Shown here in pieces: positions 26,547 to 34,137 of a DNA stretch of 64,000 nt (positions are counted from its first letter, which is position 1; each line of letters begins with the position of its first letter). The translations under genes were made by a program, and so were the position numbers. The stretch lies in the NCBI RefSeq assembly GCF_025860405.1, contig NZ_CP063785.1, forward strand, positions 6,759,390 through 6,823,389, given 5' to 3'. Source of the stretch: Tolypothrix sp. PCC 7712. Lineage in GTDB: Bacteria; Cyanobacteriota; Cyanobacteriia; Cyanobacteriales; Nostocaceae. The notes beneath the pieces are model-generated. The model saw only the letters and a program-made list of their open reading frames with translations, was not told the origin of the DNA and did not search any database.

Positions 26547-26594
26547 ATGCCTAGTAGCAAGCCACTTCGTGTCTAAGCATTTATTCTCCTCAAG

Positions 26595-26810
26595 TCAACA
26601 CCACTCATCTCTAATTTGCTGTTGATATTCCAAAGGGTCTTGAGTTAGTTGAATTACACCCGCATACTGGTTTAAATTAAACTCTTGTTTTTGTTGTGAT
26701 TGATGAGCTTCTAATATTTTTTCAATTTCCTGCCAGTCCTGATAATCTATCAATACAGCTACCGGACGCATGGCTTCATCAGTTACAATTTTTTTCTTAA
26801 AAGGTTGCAT
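26595..26810 (-). CDS. Orphan antitoxin-like protein (Phd/YefM type)
   Basis: This 71-residue protein from the ATG at 26810: MQPFKKKIVTDEAMRPVAVLIDYQDWQEIEKILEAH, then a C-terminal QYAGVIQLTQDPLEYQQQIRDEW. The N-terminal RPVAVLIDYQDWQEIEKIL fits the strand-helix of Phd/YefM antitoxins (compare VAVILSSAEYERLL at 57409) and the tail resembles toxin-wrapping segments. Sixteen further codons upstream in the frame do not look like family sequence. No PIN, RelE or other toxin gene is adjacent: downstream lies the minisatellite and upstream an Rpn-type gene. Confidence 0.65.
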   Translation of the reverse strand: MQPFKKKIVTDEAMRPVAVLIDYQDWQEIEKILEAHQSQQKQEFNLNQYAGVIQLTQDPLEYQQQIRDEWC

Positions 26811-26935
26811 GATTTTATATATCAAATACAAGGTTTTACTATTTGATTGTAACTCCAAGACAGAAAATCGATGAGGGCAACTTTACTCTCATCTTTAAGA
26901 GAGATATCTTGTAAAAAACTGTTTTATACTTACAG

Positions 26936-27889
26936 TTATTCACCAGAGACTATACTTTCCAAAAGTTGCTGAAATTCTGTTGTGGAAGGAATTGCGATCG
27001 CTCTTTTATGAAGTGTCTTTAATACCGATGGTTCTTCTATAGCATTGATAGCTTCCACAATAGTATTTGGCACTTCTCCAAAGCGAGTTTCTAGAACTTC
27101 AATTACGCTTTCTCTTGCAGTCTCAATAATCCCTTCTTCTTTTGCTAACCTTTCAATACTAGTTACGTATCGCATTCTATTTGTCTCCTCGTAATTTCTC
27201 ACTTCTGTTTTGAAACTACTTGTCAATTCTTTTGGTAAAACCATCACCCAGTCGATAAACCGGAATATTTCTTGAATATCTTCTCGGCTATATCCCTTTT
27301 CAAAGAGTTGTCTAACTAGGCTTAGTTTCCACTGTAGCCGACTTTCTGGGTTGCGTTGGGTCGCTTTGGTTTTGAGATGTGCCATCACTATTATCCCAAA
27401 GGGATTGGTGGTTTGCTCTAGGGTTTCCCAAGTTTGTTCATAGTCCAATAACTTTGCTATGGGAAACTCTAAGCTGACCCGACATCCCGCCAATTCATAG
27501 CCGTAGCTGGAAGGTCGCCAATTTGCTTGTTCATCGGCTAATACAGCCAAGCTAATAACTCGCTGTTTATGGCGGTCAAACAAGCGGTAGTTGTAGGTGT
27601 ACATCCGTTCGGCAAATTGGCTGTCATATTGTCCTTGGACTTCTACGTGAACTAATACCCAAGCTTCTTCCCCATCCAGTAGCCAAACTTTCGCGACTTT
27701 ATCAACGAAACGCCGCCCAATTTCTGCATCAGGTTCTAGCTGTTGTAGTTCTGTGTCCAGAAATTCATAAGGTCGTGTCCAGTCGATCGCGTCGTAAGCT
27801 TGGGTGAAAAAGAATTCCAAAAAGCTCTTAAAATATAGCTCTATGATTTCTTTCCAAGGACTATCGTAATCGGTAGATTGCTCGGTCAT
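26936..27889 (-). CDS. Rpn family recombination-promoting nuclease/putative transposase
   Basis: This 317-residue protein has the N-terminal PD-(D/E)XK-type region of the Rpn/YhgA family: DSPWKEIIELYFKSFLEFFF, WLLDGEEAWVLVHVEVQGQYDSQFAERMYTYNYRL (Asp/Glu and HVEVQ strand), then LAVLADEQANWRPSSYGYELAG. The C-terminal half is helical. Such proteins are numerous in filamentous cyanobacteria, and homologues in E. coli promote RecA-independent recombination. The stop-to-start distance to ureC is only 3 bases, with ureC upstream on the same strand, so the gene may be read through from the urease operon; this is positional, not functional, evidence. Confidence 0.8.
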   Translation of the reverse strand: MTEQSTDYDSPWKEIIELYFKSFLEFFFTQAYDAIDWTRPYEFLDTELQQLEPDAEIGRRFVDKVAKVWLLDGEEAWVLVHVEVQGQYDSQFAERMYTYNYRLFDRHKQRVISLAVLADEQANWRPSSYGYELAGCRVSLEFPIAKLLDYEQTWETLEQTTNPFGIIVMAHLKTKATQRNPESRLQWKLSLVRQLFEKGYSREDIQEIFRFIDWVMVLPKELTSSFKTEVRNYEETNRMRYVTSIERLAKEEGIIETARESVIEVLETRFGEVPNTIVEAINAIEEPSVLKTLHKRAIAIPSTTEFQQLLESIVSGE

Positions 27890-27892
27890 GGA

Positions 27893-29608
27893 CTAAAACA
27901 AAAAGTATCTTTGGGCCATTGGTAAAACTGTCGCAGGTTCACAAATCAGCAATTCGCCATCAGCCCTGACTTCATAGGTTTCTGAATCTACTTCAATATG
28001 AGGTAGCGCATCATTTAGCTTTAAATCCCGCTTAGTTATTTGGCGTGTCCCGGAAACTGCAACCGCCGATTTTCGCAAACCCAACTGGCTAGGAATCTCC
28101 CTTTCTAACGCCGCTTGGGAAACAAAAGTTAATGATGTAGCGTGACGCGCACCCGCAAAGCTACCAAACATCGGTCGCATATGCACTGGTTGCGGTGTGG
28201 GAATGCTGGCGTTAGCGTCGCCCATTTGCGCCCATGCAATCATTCCGCCTTTAATAACTATTTCTGGCTTCACGCCAAAAAATGCCGGTCGCCACAAACA
28301 TAAATCTGCAAGTTTCCCCTCTTCCACTGACCCCACATACTGGGCGATTCCGTGGGCTATGGCTGGGTTGATGGTGTATTTGGCGACATATCTTTTCGCT
28401 CGAAAATTGTCTGCCCTTTGCTCATCTCCTTGCGGGTTAAGGATTCCCCGTTGCACCTTCATTTTATGAGATGTCTGCCAGGTGCGAATTATTACTTCAC
28501 CTACCCGCCCCATCGCTTGGGAGTCAGAGGAAATCATGCTAAACGCGCCTAAGTCGTGCAAAATATCTTCGGCGGCGATGGTTTCCCGACGGATACGAGA
28601 CTCAGCAAAGGCGACATCTTCCGCGATCGCAGGATCGAGATGATGACATACCATCAACATATCCAGGTGTTCGTCTAAAGTGTTGAGGGTGTAAGGGCGT
28701 GTGGGGTTGGTGGAAGATGGGAGAACATTCGCCTCGCCACAAACTTTGATAATATCTGGCGCGTGTCCACCGCCTGCGCCTTCGGTGTGGTAGGTGTGAA
28801 TAGCACGATTTTTGAAAGCTGCAATGGTATCTTCGACAAATCCGGCTTCGTTGAGGGTGTCGGTGTGAATTGCCACTTGTACATCATACTCATCCGCGAC
28901 GCTGAGGCAAGTGTCAATAGTTGCGGGAGTGGTTCCCCAGTCTTCATGCAGCTTTAACCCCATTGCACCAGCTTGTATTTGTTCCACAAGTCCTTGGGGT
29001 TGGCTGGCGTTACCTTTACCCAAAAATCCTAAATTCACAGGAAACGCATCAGCCGCTTGCAACATCCGGTACATATTCCAAGGGCCTGGGGTGCAGGTAG
29101 TGGCGTTTGTCCCGGTAGCGGGGCCTGTACCACCGCCAATCATCGTAGTAACTCCGGATGCGATCGCCACTTCTATCTGTTGTGGACAAATAAAATGGAT
29201 GTGGGAATCCACACCCCCAGCCGTGAGAATCATCCCTTCCCCAGCTAAAGCTTCGGTTCCCGGGCCGATAATAATATCGACGTTATTTTGAATATAAGGA
29301 TTGCCGGCTTTACCGATTTTAAATATTTTGCCGTCTTTAATCCCAATATCGGCTTTAACTACACCCCACCAATCGAGAATTAAAGCATTTGTAATTACTA
29401 AATCTACAGCACCATCGGCGTTAGAAATGGGCGATTGTCCCATCCCATCGCGGATGACTTTCCCACCGCCAAACTTCACTTCGTCGCCGTAGGTAGTGAA
29501 ATCTTGTTCAACTTCAATAAATAATTCTGTATCCGCAAGTCGGACGCGATCGCCTACTGTGGGCCCATAGGTTTCTGCGTAGGCACGGCGAGACATTCTG
29601 TAAGGCAT
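27893..29608 (-). CDS. ureC: Urease alpha subunit
   Basis: The catalytic subunit of nickel-dependent urease, hydrolysing urea to ammonia and carbamate. The start is the ATG at 29608 (MPYRMSRRAYAETYGPTVGDRVRLADTEL), giving 571 residues, the normal length. Nickel and active-site segments are intact: the metal-binding HIHFICPQQ, the carbamylated Lys in GLKLHEDWG, AIHTDTLNEAGF, HTYHTEGAGGGHAPD and the flap MVCHHLDP. It belongs with ureB, ureA and ureD further right on the same strand, but an oppositely oriented GxxExxY gene separates it from ureB, which may force it to use its own promoter or read-through. Confidence 0.98.
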   Translation of the reverse strand: MPYRMSRRAYAETYGPTVGDRVRLADTELFIEVEQDFTTYGDEVKFGGGKVIRDGMGQSPISNADGAVDLVITNALILDWWGVVKADIGIKDGKIFKIGKAGNPYIQNNVDIIIGPGTEALAGEGMILTAGGVDSHIHFICPQQIEVAIASGVTTMIGGGTGPATGTNATTCTPGPWNMYRMLQAADAFPVNLGFLGKGNASQPQGLVEQIQAGAMGLKLHEDWGTTPATIDTCLSVADEYDVQVAIHTDTLNEAGFVEDTIAAFKNRAIHTYHTEGAGGGHAPDIIKVCGEANVLPSSTNPTRPYTLNTLDEHLDMLMVCHHLDPAIAEDVAFAESRIRRETIAAEDILHDLGAFSMISSDSQAMGRVGEVIIRTWQTSHKMKVQRGILNPQGDEQRADNFRAKRYVAKYTINPAIAHGIAQYVGSVEEGKLADLCLWRPAFFGVKPEIVIKGGMIAWAQMGDANASIPTPQPVHMRPMFGSFAGARHATSLTFVSQAALEREIPSQLGLRKSAVAVSGTRQITKRDLKLNDALPHIEVDSETYEVRADGELLICEPATVLPMAQRYFLF

Positions 29609-29645
29609 ATTACATTCCTGGTAAGTGAGAGTAGAATTGAGTTTA

Positions 29646-30114
29646 AACGCAAAGTAACGCGAAGGTAAGCGCAAAGGTACGCGGAGTATGGATGAGAATG
29701 ATTTGAGTGGGATGATAATTGGTTGTGGGATGCGAGTGCATACAGCATTGGGGCCGGGGTTGTTGGAGTCAGCTTATGAGGAGTGTTTGCATTACGAATT
29801 AAAGAAGAGAGGATTTAATGTTGGTAAACAAGTTCCCGTACCACTGGAATATGAAAGAGTGCAATTAGATTGTGTATATCGATTAGATTTAATAGTAGAA
29901 AATAAAGTAATTATTGAAATTAAATCAGTAGAATCTATTCACCCAATCCACTCCGTACAACTTTTAACTTATCTCAAACTCACTAATTGCAAACTCGGAC
30001 TCATTCTCAACTTTAACGTTCTCCACCTCAAAGACGGCATCAAACGTGTCGCCAACAAACTCTAACTCTCTAACTCCGCGTACCTTTGCGTTTCCCTTTG
30101 CGCCCCTTTGCGTT
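29646..30114. repeat. Inverted repeats bracketing the GxxExxY gene
   Basis: The perfect 18-base arms CGCAAAGGTACGCGGAGT (29670-29687) and its complement (30073-30090) flank the gene; the left arm ends at the base before its ATG. Outer arms AACGCAAAG (29646-29654) and CTTTGCGTT (30106-30114) extend the symmetry. The sequence belongs to the TTTGCG/ACGCAAAGG type of interspersed repeat also seen at about 250-285 and 31650-31680. The whole looks like a gene cassette of about 470 bases set between ureB and ureC. Confidence 0.75.
29688..30065 (+). CDS. GxxExxY family protein
   Basis: A 125-residue protein with the defining motif GPGLLESAYEECL (about residues 22-34) followed by LDCVYRLDLIVENKVIIEIKSVESIHPIHSVQLLTYLKLT; the DLIVENKVIIEIKS part reads like the D-x(n)-E-x-K strand pair of a PD-(D/E)XK nuclease. 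The family is common in cyanobacteria and other phyla; its function is unknown. It is encoded on the opposite strand from the urease genes on both sides and is bracketed by perfect inverted repeats. The start codon abuts the left repeat, so its ribosome binding site would be the repeat itself (gcggagtATG). Confidence 0.9.
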   Translation: MDENDLSGMIIGCGMRVHTALGPGLLESAYEECLHYELKKRGFNVGKQVPVPLEYERVQLDCVYRLDLIVENKVIIEIKSVESIHPIHSVQLLTYLKLTNCKLGLILNFNVLHLKDGIKRVANKL

Positions 30115-30128
30115 AAAAACCTCTTCCT

Positions 30129-30434
30129 TTAAAGCTCTCCATTAACTCTGCCATTAAATCCATAAACCTGACGCATCCCAACCAGAGGTACAAGAGTAAT
30201 TTCCTTTTCATCCCCTGGTTCAAAACGAACTGCTGTACCTGCGGGAATATCCAGACGCATTCCTCGCGCTTGTTCTCTATCAAAACTTAAAGCAGAGTTA
30301 ACTTCAAAAAAGTGAAAATGTGAACCAACTTGTATAGGGCGATCGCCTGTATTTCCTACTAGTAATTTAATAGTTTCACGCCCAGCATTTAATTCGATTT
30401 CCCCATCTGGCGTAATAATTTCCCCTGGAATCAT
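30129..30434 (-). CDS. ureB: Urease beta subunit
   Basis: A 101-residue structural subunit beginning MIPGEIITPDGEIELNAGRETIKLLVGNTGDRPIQVGSHFHFFEVN, the family signature, and containing GMRLDIPAGTAVRFEPG. Length is normal. It follows ureA by 18 bases on the same strand. The C-terminus YGFNGRVNGEL is complete and lies just beyond the right-hand inverted repeat of the GxxExxY cassette, so the insertion did not damage it. Confidence 0.97.
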   Translation of the reverse strand: MIPGEIITPDGEIELNAGRETIKLLVGNTGDRPIQVGSHFHFFEVNSALSFDREQARGMRLDIPAGTAVRFEPGDEKEITLVPLVGMRQVYGFNGRVNGEL

Positions 30435-30452
30435 ACCTTACTCCCTTACAAA

Positions 30453-30755
30453 TTAACGAATCGGATCATGCACAGTCACCAACTTTGTCCCATCAGGAAA
30501 AGTTGCTTCTACTTGAACTTCATGCACCATTTCCGGCACACCTGACATCACATCATCTCGCGTTAATAAAGTAGTGCCATAACTCATTAATTCTGCAACA
30601 GTTTGCCCATCTCTTGCACCTTCTAAAATTGCAGCAGAAATATAAGCAACTGCTTCAGGATAATTTAATTTCAATCCTCTATTTTTACGTCTTTCTGCCA
30701 CTAAAGCAGCAGTAAAAATTAACAACTTATCTTTTTCCTGTGGGGTAAGTTGCAT
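30453..30755 (-). CDS. ureA: Urease gamma subunit
   Basis: A 100-residue subunit: MQLTPQEKDKLLIFTAALVAERRKNRGLKLNYPEAVAYI, GARDGQTVAELM and a C-terminal VEATFPDGTKLVTVHDPIR. Full length. Together with UreB and UreC it forms the apoenzyme. The gene is 21 bases downstream of ureD. Accessory genes ureE, ureF and ureG for nickel insertion are not in the window and must be elsewhere. Confidence 0.97.
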   Translation of the reverse strand: MQLTPQEKDKLLIFTAALVAERRKNRGLKLNYPEAVAYISAAILEGARDGQTVAELMSYGTTLLTRDDVMSGVPEMVHEVQVEATFPDGTKLVTVHDPIR

Positions 30756-30776
30756 TATTCCTCCTCTGCGCTTCGT

Positions 30777-31622
30777 TCAAACCTGCCAAACTCTAGGTAC
30801 GCAGCTACCACGACTCAAAAAATTAACCCGTAGCATCTGCCAAACAGACGTAAACCAGTTTCGCACCTCAGATGACGAAGCACCGCGATATCTACATAAA
30901 AGTCCATGTTGGAGTCGCGACACCCCCACCTCTCCTGCACCATCCCATAAATTGCGGGCTTTTGCCAAAATTTCTGAGTCAACTGGATTACCAACCCAAA
31001 CTAGACTACCTACAATTGGTTGTCCCGCCAAGCCGTGGGGACTGTGAAAAACTTCCTCGCTACCGGGTAAATATTGCCGATCTATCCACAAAGGTACACC
31101 TTGCTGCCAAATTTCCGTATGCGATCGCCATTCTCCTTGCAAAAACTTTTCTCCTCTAGCACTGCGCCCTAATCGCGTAATTTCCCAGCCTATCCAACTG
31201 GCTTCGGTTGCTAATTCTACCCGTAAATCTTGCCGATAAATCGCACTGTTAAACAAAATTGTTTCTTGGGGTAACCACTCCAAACAAGCCCCAGCATCTA
31301 CTTTGATATCGATAATTTGTTTGGCTTGCAGTCCATTGCTGCGGTAGATTTTACTTGCGGCGGCTGTAGTGATTAAAGCTTGTGCGTGGGGTTGGAGGTG
31401 AAAATTGAGAGAAAGGCGATCGCCTCCTACAACTCCCCCAGCCGTATGTAAAATGACGCTATGACAGACTTTTTCGCCTTCTGGATAAAACGGACGCTGT
31501 ACTTTTAGCGGTGCTTGCTGGTGGTTGTAAATTAGCTGGGTGGCATTTTTGCGATCGGCATAGACTAAATTAAGTTTGCCATGCCAAGTATTAGCAACTT
31601 CTTTTTCGAGAATTTCACTCAT
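30777..31622 (-). CDS. ureD: Urease accessory protein UreD
   Basis: A 281-residue scaffold for nickel insertion into urease together with UreF and UreG. Recognisable parts are HTAGGVVGGDRLSLNFHLQPHAQALITTAAASKIYRS, DAGACLEWLPQETILFNSA and GWEITRLGRSARGE, with a C-terminal RCRYRGASS-like segment. Full length. First gene of the minus-strand urease operon ureD-ureA-ureB-(ureC); about 295 bases of non-coding sequence upstream contain interspersed repeats (cgcaaaggcgcaaagg) and presumably the operon promoter. No clear NtcA site was identified by eye. Confidence 0.95.
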   Translation of the reverse strand: MSEILEKEVANTWHGKLNLVYADRKNATQLIYNHQQAPLKVQRPFYPEGEKVCHSVILHTAGGVVGGDRLSLNFHLQPHAQALITTAAASKIYRSNGLQAKQIIDIKVDAGACLEWLPQETILFNSAIYRQDLRVELATEASWIGWEITRLGRSARGEKFLQGEWRSHTEIWQQGVPLWIDRQYLPGSEEVFHSPHGLAGQPIVGSLVWVGNPVDSEILAKARNLWDGAGEVGVSRLQHGLLCRYRGASSSEVRNWFTSVWQMLRVNFLSRGSCVPRVWQV

Positions 31623-31917
31623 TAATTTTGTGTAGCAGCAGGGATAATAATCTCACGCAAAGGCGCAAAGGTGCAAAGTTTTTTCTCAATGTTTTTGTAC
31701 AAAGCGAAAAATTAAGGAATATTATCCTTGTGATACTTCGTCAAAATGTCAACTTTTGCGCTCAAGCATGTCAACAGAACCACTTTTTAATGAACCGTAA
31801 AGATGCAGAGGACACAGAGATAATTTTCATGTCTGAATATTGAAACCTGTTACTTTGGCTGAGTTTCTGGGAAATCTATAAATGTAGACCCTAAAATGTT
31901 TCAGTCAATCATAAATT

Positions 31918-32754
31918 ATGACAGCTAAAGTGATTAGTATCTGCAACCTCAAGGGCGGAGTTGGCAAAACTACCATCGTCATGGCATTAGCAGAATATTT
32001 AGCAGGCAATACAATGTACGGTAAGCGTATTTTGACTATTGACCTTGATCCTCAGAGTAACTTAACTAGTGCTTTGATGTCTGAGGATGTATGGGAAAAG
32101 CAATTTGATAATAAAGGCTTAACAGTTCCTTTTTTGTTTCAGAATTATCAAGAATTTTTAAACGATATTGGTAACGATCAATTTATAGTTAAAAATAATG
32201 TTTCAAATGTGAGGAATAAAAATTCATTTGATTGCCTACATTTAATACCTAGCAGTCCAAGATTATTTGAAGTTCAAGAAGATTTACCTCCAAGCTCAAT
32301 ATCCTTACTTCGTCGGCTTTTAAATCCTTTATTAAGCAAATATGATTATATTTTAATAGACTGTCCACCTAATATTAATAAAGTTATTAAAAGTGCGTTT
32401 TATTTCAGCAACTTTTGCATAATACCTTGTGTGCCTAATAGAATGTCAATTAACGCTCTAGACCTTGTTCTTGCACAGATTGAAAAGTTCAATATCGATT
32501 ATGAGCATAACCTAAAACCAATAGGAGTTTTAATTTCACGTTATAACGGCACTATTGGACAAAATGAAAATTTGAATTATATTGTTGGCAATCCTTTTTA
32601 TCCGTCTACTTTTCCCACGAAAATTCCTGAAAGAGCAAAAATAGCAGAAAGTATAGATTTTAGTAATTATTTGACTTATAAACAGAAATATGACCAATCT
32701 CATGAGTCTATGGTAAAACTTGCTAAAGAAGTTATTCAGAGAGCAGGTAGATAA
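31918..32754 (+). CDS. ParA-like partition ATPase
   Basis: This 278-residue protein has the deviant Walker A motif KGGVGKTT near residue 12, the switch I segment DLDPQSNLT and Walker B DYILIDCPPNI, all typical of ParA/Soj. VPNRMSINALDLVL and FPTKIPERAKIAES follow. It overlaps the next gene by one base (TAATG), so the two are coupled. It is AT-rich and lies among accessory genes, not with chromosomal parB or rep genes, so it may be a plasmid- or phage-derived relic or a positioning ATPase for another cargo. No DNA-binding helix-turn-helix at the N-terminus is visible (class Ib-like size). Confidence 0.88.
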   Translation: MTAKVISICNLKGGVGKTTIVMALAEYLAGNTMYGKRILTIDLDPQSNLTSALMSEDVWEKQFDNKGLTVPFLFQNYQEFLNDIGNDQFIVKNNVSNVRNKNSFDCLHLIPSSPRLFEVQEDLPPSSISLLRRLLNPLLSKYDYILIDCPPNINKVIKSAFYFSNFCIIPCVPNRMSINALDLVLAQIEKFNIDYEHNLKPIGVLISRYNGTIGQNENLNYIVGNPFYPSTFPTKIPERAKIAESIDFSNYLTYKQKYDQSHESMVKLAKEVIQRAGR

Positions 32755-33173
32755 TGGAAGCATCACAAATTGCAAATTTATTAAGGGCTATTGCAGAACT
32801 TGTAGAATCCGATCCGCAAGTTGCCAAGGCTGTAGAAAAATGTTTAGCTAATAGTTTAAATGCTCATAAAAGTAAAGATTCATCTGAAATAAAACAAAAG
32901 CAGCCAAATCCTAGTAAAACTTTGGAAAATGGCGATGTTATCCTTGCTGAATGTCGGCAAATTTTACGCGAACATGGTGAAGAACAACTAAGGCTTTACT
33001 TAACTGAGCTAGGGGAGAAGGTTAGAGAATTATTGAAACACGGTCAACTTGACCCAAATCGCTCTATCCGTCGCCGTAAAGATTTAGGTAATATTATTGA
33101 GCATATTATTCAAAAATTACAAGCTCAAGATAAAAGCGGAAAATTACTTGCAGCATCAATTTCTAAAACATGA
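32754..33173 (+). CDS. Partner protein of the ParA-like ATPase
   Basis: A 139-residue, mostly helical, charged protein of unknown family. Its N-terminal helix (ASQIANLLRAIAELVESDPQVAKAVEKCLANS) precedes a Lys/Ser-rich linker, then a helical half (DVILAECRQILREHGEEQLRLYLTELGEKVRELL) and a basic patch NRSIRRRKDLGNIIEHII. The start codon overlaps the parA stop, the arrangement expected for a ParB-like or cargo-adaptor partner. No ParB nuclease motif or CTP-binding motif (GxxRxxA) is seen. The role as partner is inferred from coupling alone. Confidence 0.7.
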   Translation: MEASQIANLLRAIAELVESDPQVAKAVEKCLANSLNAHKSKDSSEIKQKQPNPSKTLENGDVILAECRQILREHGEEQLRLYLTELGEKVRELLKHGQLDPNRSIRRRKDLGNIIEHIIQKLQAQDKSGKLLAASISKT

Positions 33174-33206
33174 CACATATTTAAAAATAAACCGTTTTTC
33201 TTAATC

Positions 33207-34013
33207 CTAATTTTGCTGTTCTAACCAAGCTACCAAATCATTAACTACAGAAAAATCGAGCAATTCTTCTCCCAAATCTTCTAACTGTTCAGCAGATAAA
33301 TTCCGAACTTGCTCAAATAATGATGTATCTATATCACCAAACCGCCGTTTAAGCATACGGCTAATCAATTTCAATGCTTCTTTTTGAACGATATCTTGAT
33401 AAATTACAGATTCTTTCATAATATCCTCCCGTAAAAATTGCTGAACTAAATCCTTTTCAAATCGCAACCCTGCCAAAATCTCTACACAACCAGCTATATT
33501 TTGTCGCTGATCCCTATTTGGAATTGTAGCGATTCGTTCAGCAACTTGGGCAAGCAGTCCTTGCGGTGAGTCAGATCTGGTTAATGTTGCTAAAGGTAAC
33601 AGTGCAGGATTGTCCAAAAATGTTGTTGAATCTTGTTCCCAGAGACGAACAACCTGATATTGGTGAATTGTTGTGTCGTCTCGATATTCTTCAATGAAAG
33701 CTACTTCGCTGGTAGTTTCTTGTAAAAAGATAACCACCTGCGTTACAGGACATCGGTATTGACGCTTTAACCTCACCGAATAATCGAGCATTCGGAAATT
33801 AAGCGGCGGATTAGATATTGTTAATGTTTGAAATTCAATATGCAGAATTTGGTTAGCAGCTTGTAGAAATGTCACTGAATCTGCACGAATTGGCTCAAGT
33901 GTCAGTTCAGTTTTTAATATTTCAATTTGTGGCGCGTCTACTCCCAGCAGCCAGCGCACAAAATCTGCTGGGTACTGTTCAGCTAAATATTTACAAGCGT
34001 TATCGTAACTCAA
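33207..34013 (-). CDS. Rpn-type PD-(D/E)XK protein with C-terminal DUF4351
   Basis: This 268-residue protein begins MSYDNACKYLAEQYPADFVRWLLG; a nuclease-like core contains RADSVTFLQAANQILHIEFQTL (Asp ... HIEFQ strand). The C-terminal 60 residues are the DUF4351 module (ALKLISRMLKRRFGDIDTSLFEQVRNLSAEQLEDLGEELLDF). It differs from the Rpn-type protein at 26936, which lacks this module. Stand-alone, convergent with the ParA pair (34 bases from its stop). A biological role has not been shown. Confidence 0.8.
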   Translation of the reverse strand: MSYDNACKYLAEQYPADFVRWLLGVDAPQIEILKTELTLEPIRADSVTFLQAANQILHIEFQTLTISNPPLNFRMLDYSVRLKRQYRCPVTQVVIFLQETTSEVAFIEEYRDDTTIHQYQVVRLWEQDSTTFLDNPALLPLATLTRSDSPQGLLAQVAERIATIPNRDQRQNIAGCVEILAGLRFEKDLVQQFLREDIMKESVIYQDIVQKEALKLISRMLKRRFGDIDTSLFEQVRNLSAEQLEDLGEELLDFSVVNDLVAWLEQQN

Positions 34014-34075
34014 GCTATTTTCCGATTTTTATTTGATTATCAATTTATTTACTATAATTCTGCGATTTAATAACA

Positions 34076-34113
34076 CAAAAAAACAGCCGCCTCCACCAGG
34101 GAAGCAGCTGTTT
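34076..34113 (-). terminator. Rho-independent terminator of groESL
   Basis: On the minus strand AAACAGCTGCTTCC pairs with GGAGGCGGCTGTTT through 14 positions (two G-U pairs) around a CTGGT loop, then a run of Ts. It lies 25 bases past the groEL stop. Confidence 0.9.
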
Positions 34114-34137
34114 TGACAAATAGGGGGCTAGAAAATA

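Noticed and set aside
26251..26547. 98-residue frame of heptapeptide repeats
   Set aside because: It is produced by the 21-bp minisatellite; another frame is equally open, and no ribosome binding site is present.
28911..29291. 126-residue frame opposite ureC
   Set aside because: It is antisense to the highly conserved active-site region of ureC and is explained by its codon composition.
31628..31843. 71-residue frame upstream of ureD
   Set aside because: Its peptides LTQRRKGAK and NRKDAEDTE are translations of interspersed DNA repeats common in cyanobacteria; no start signal.
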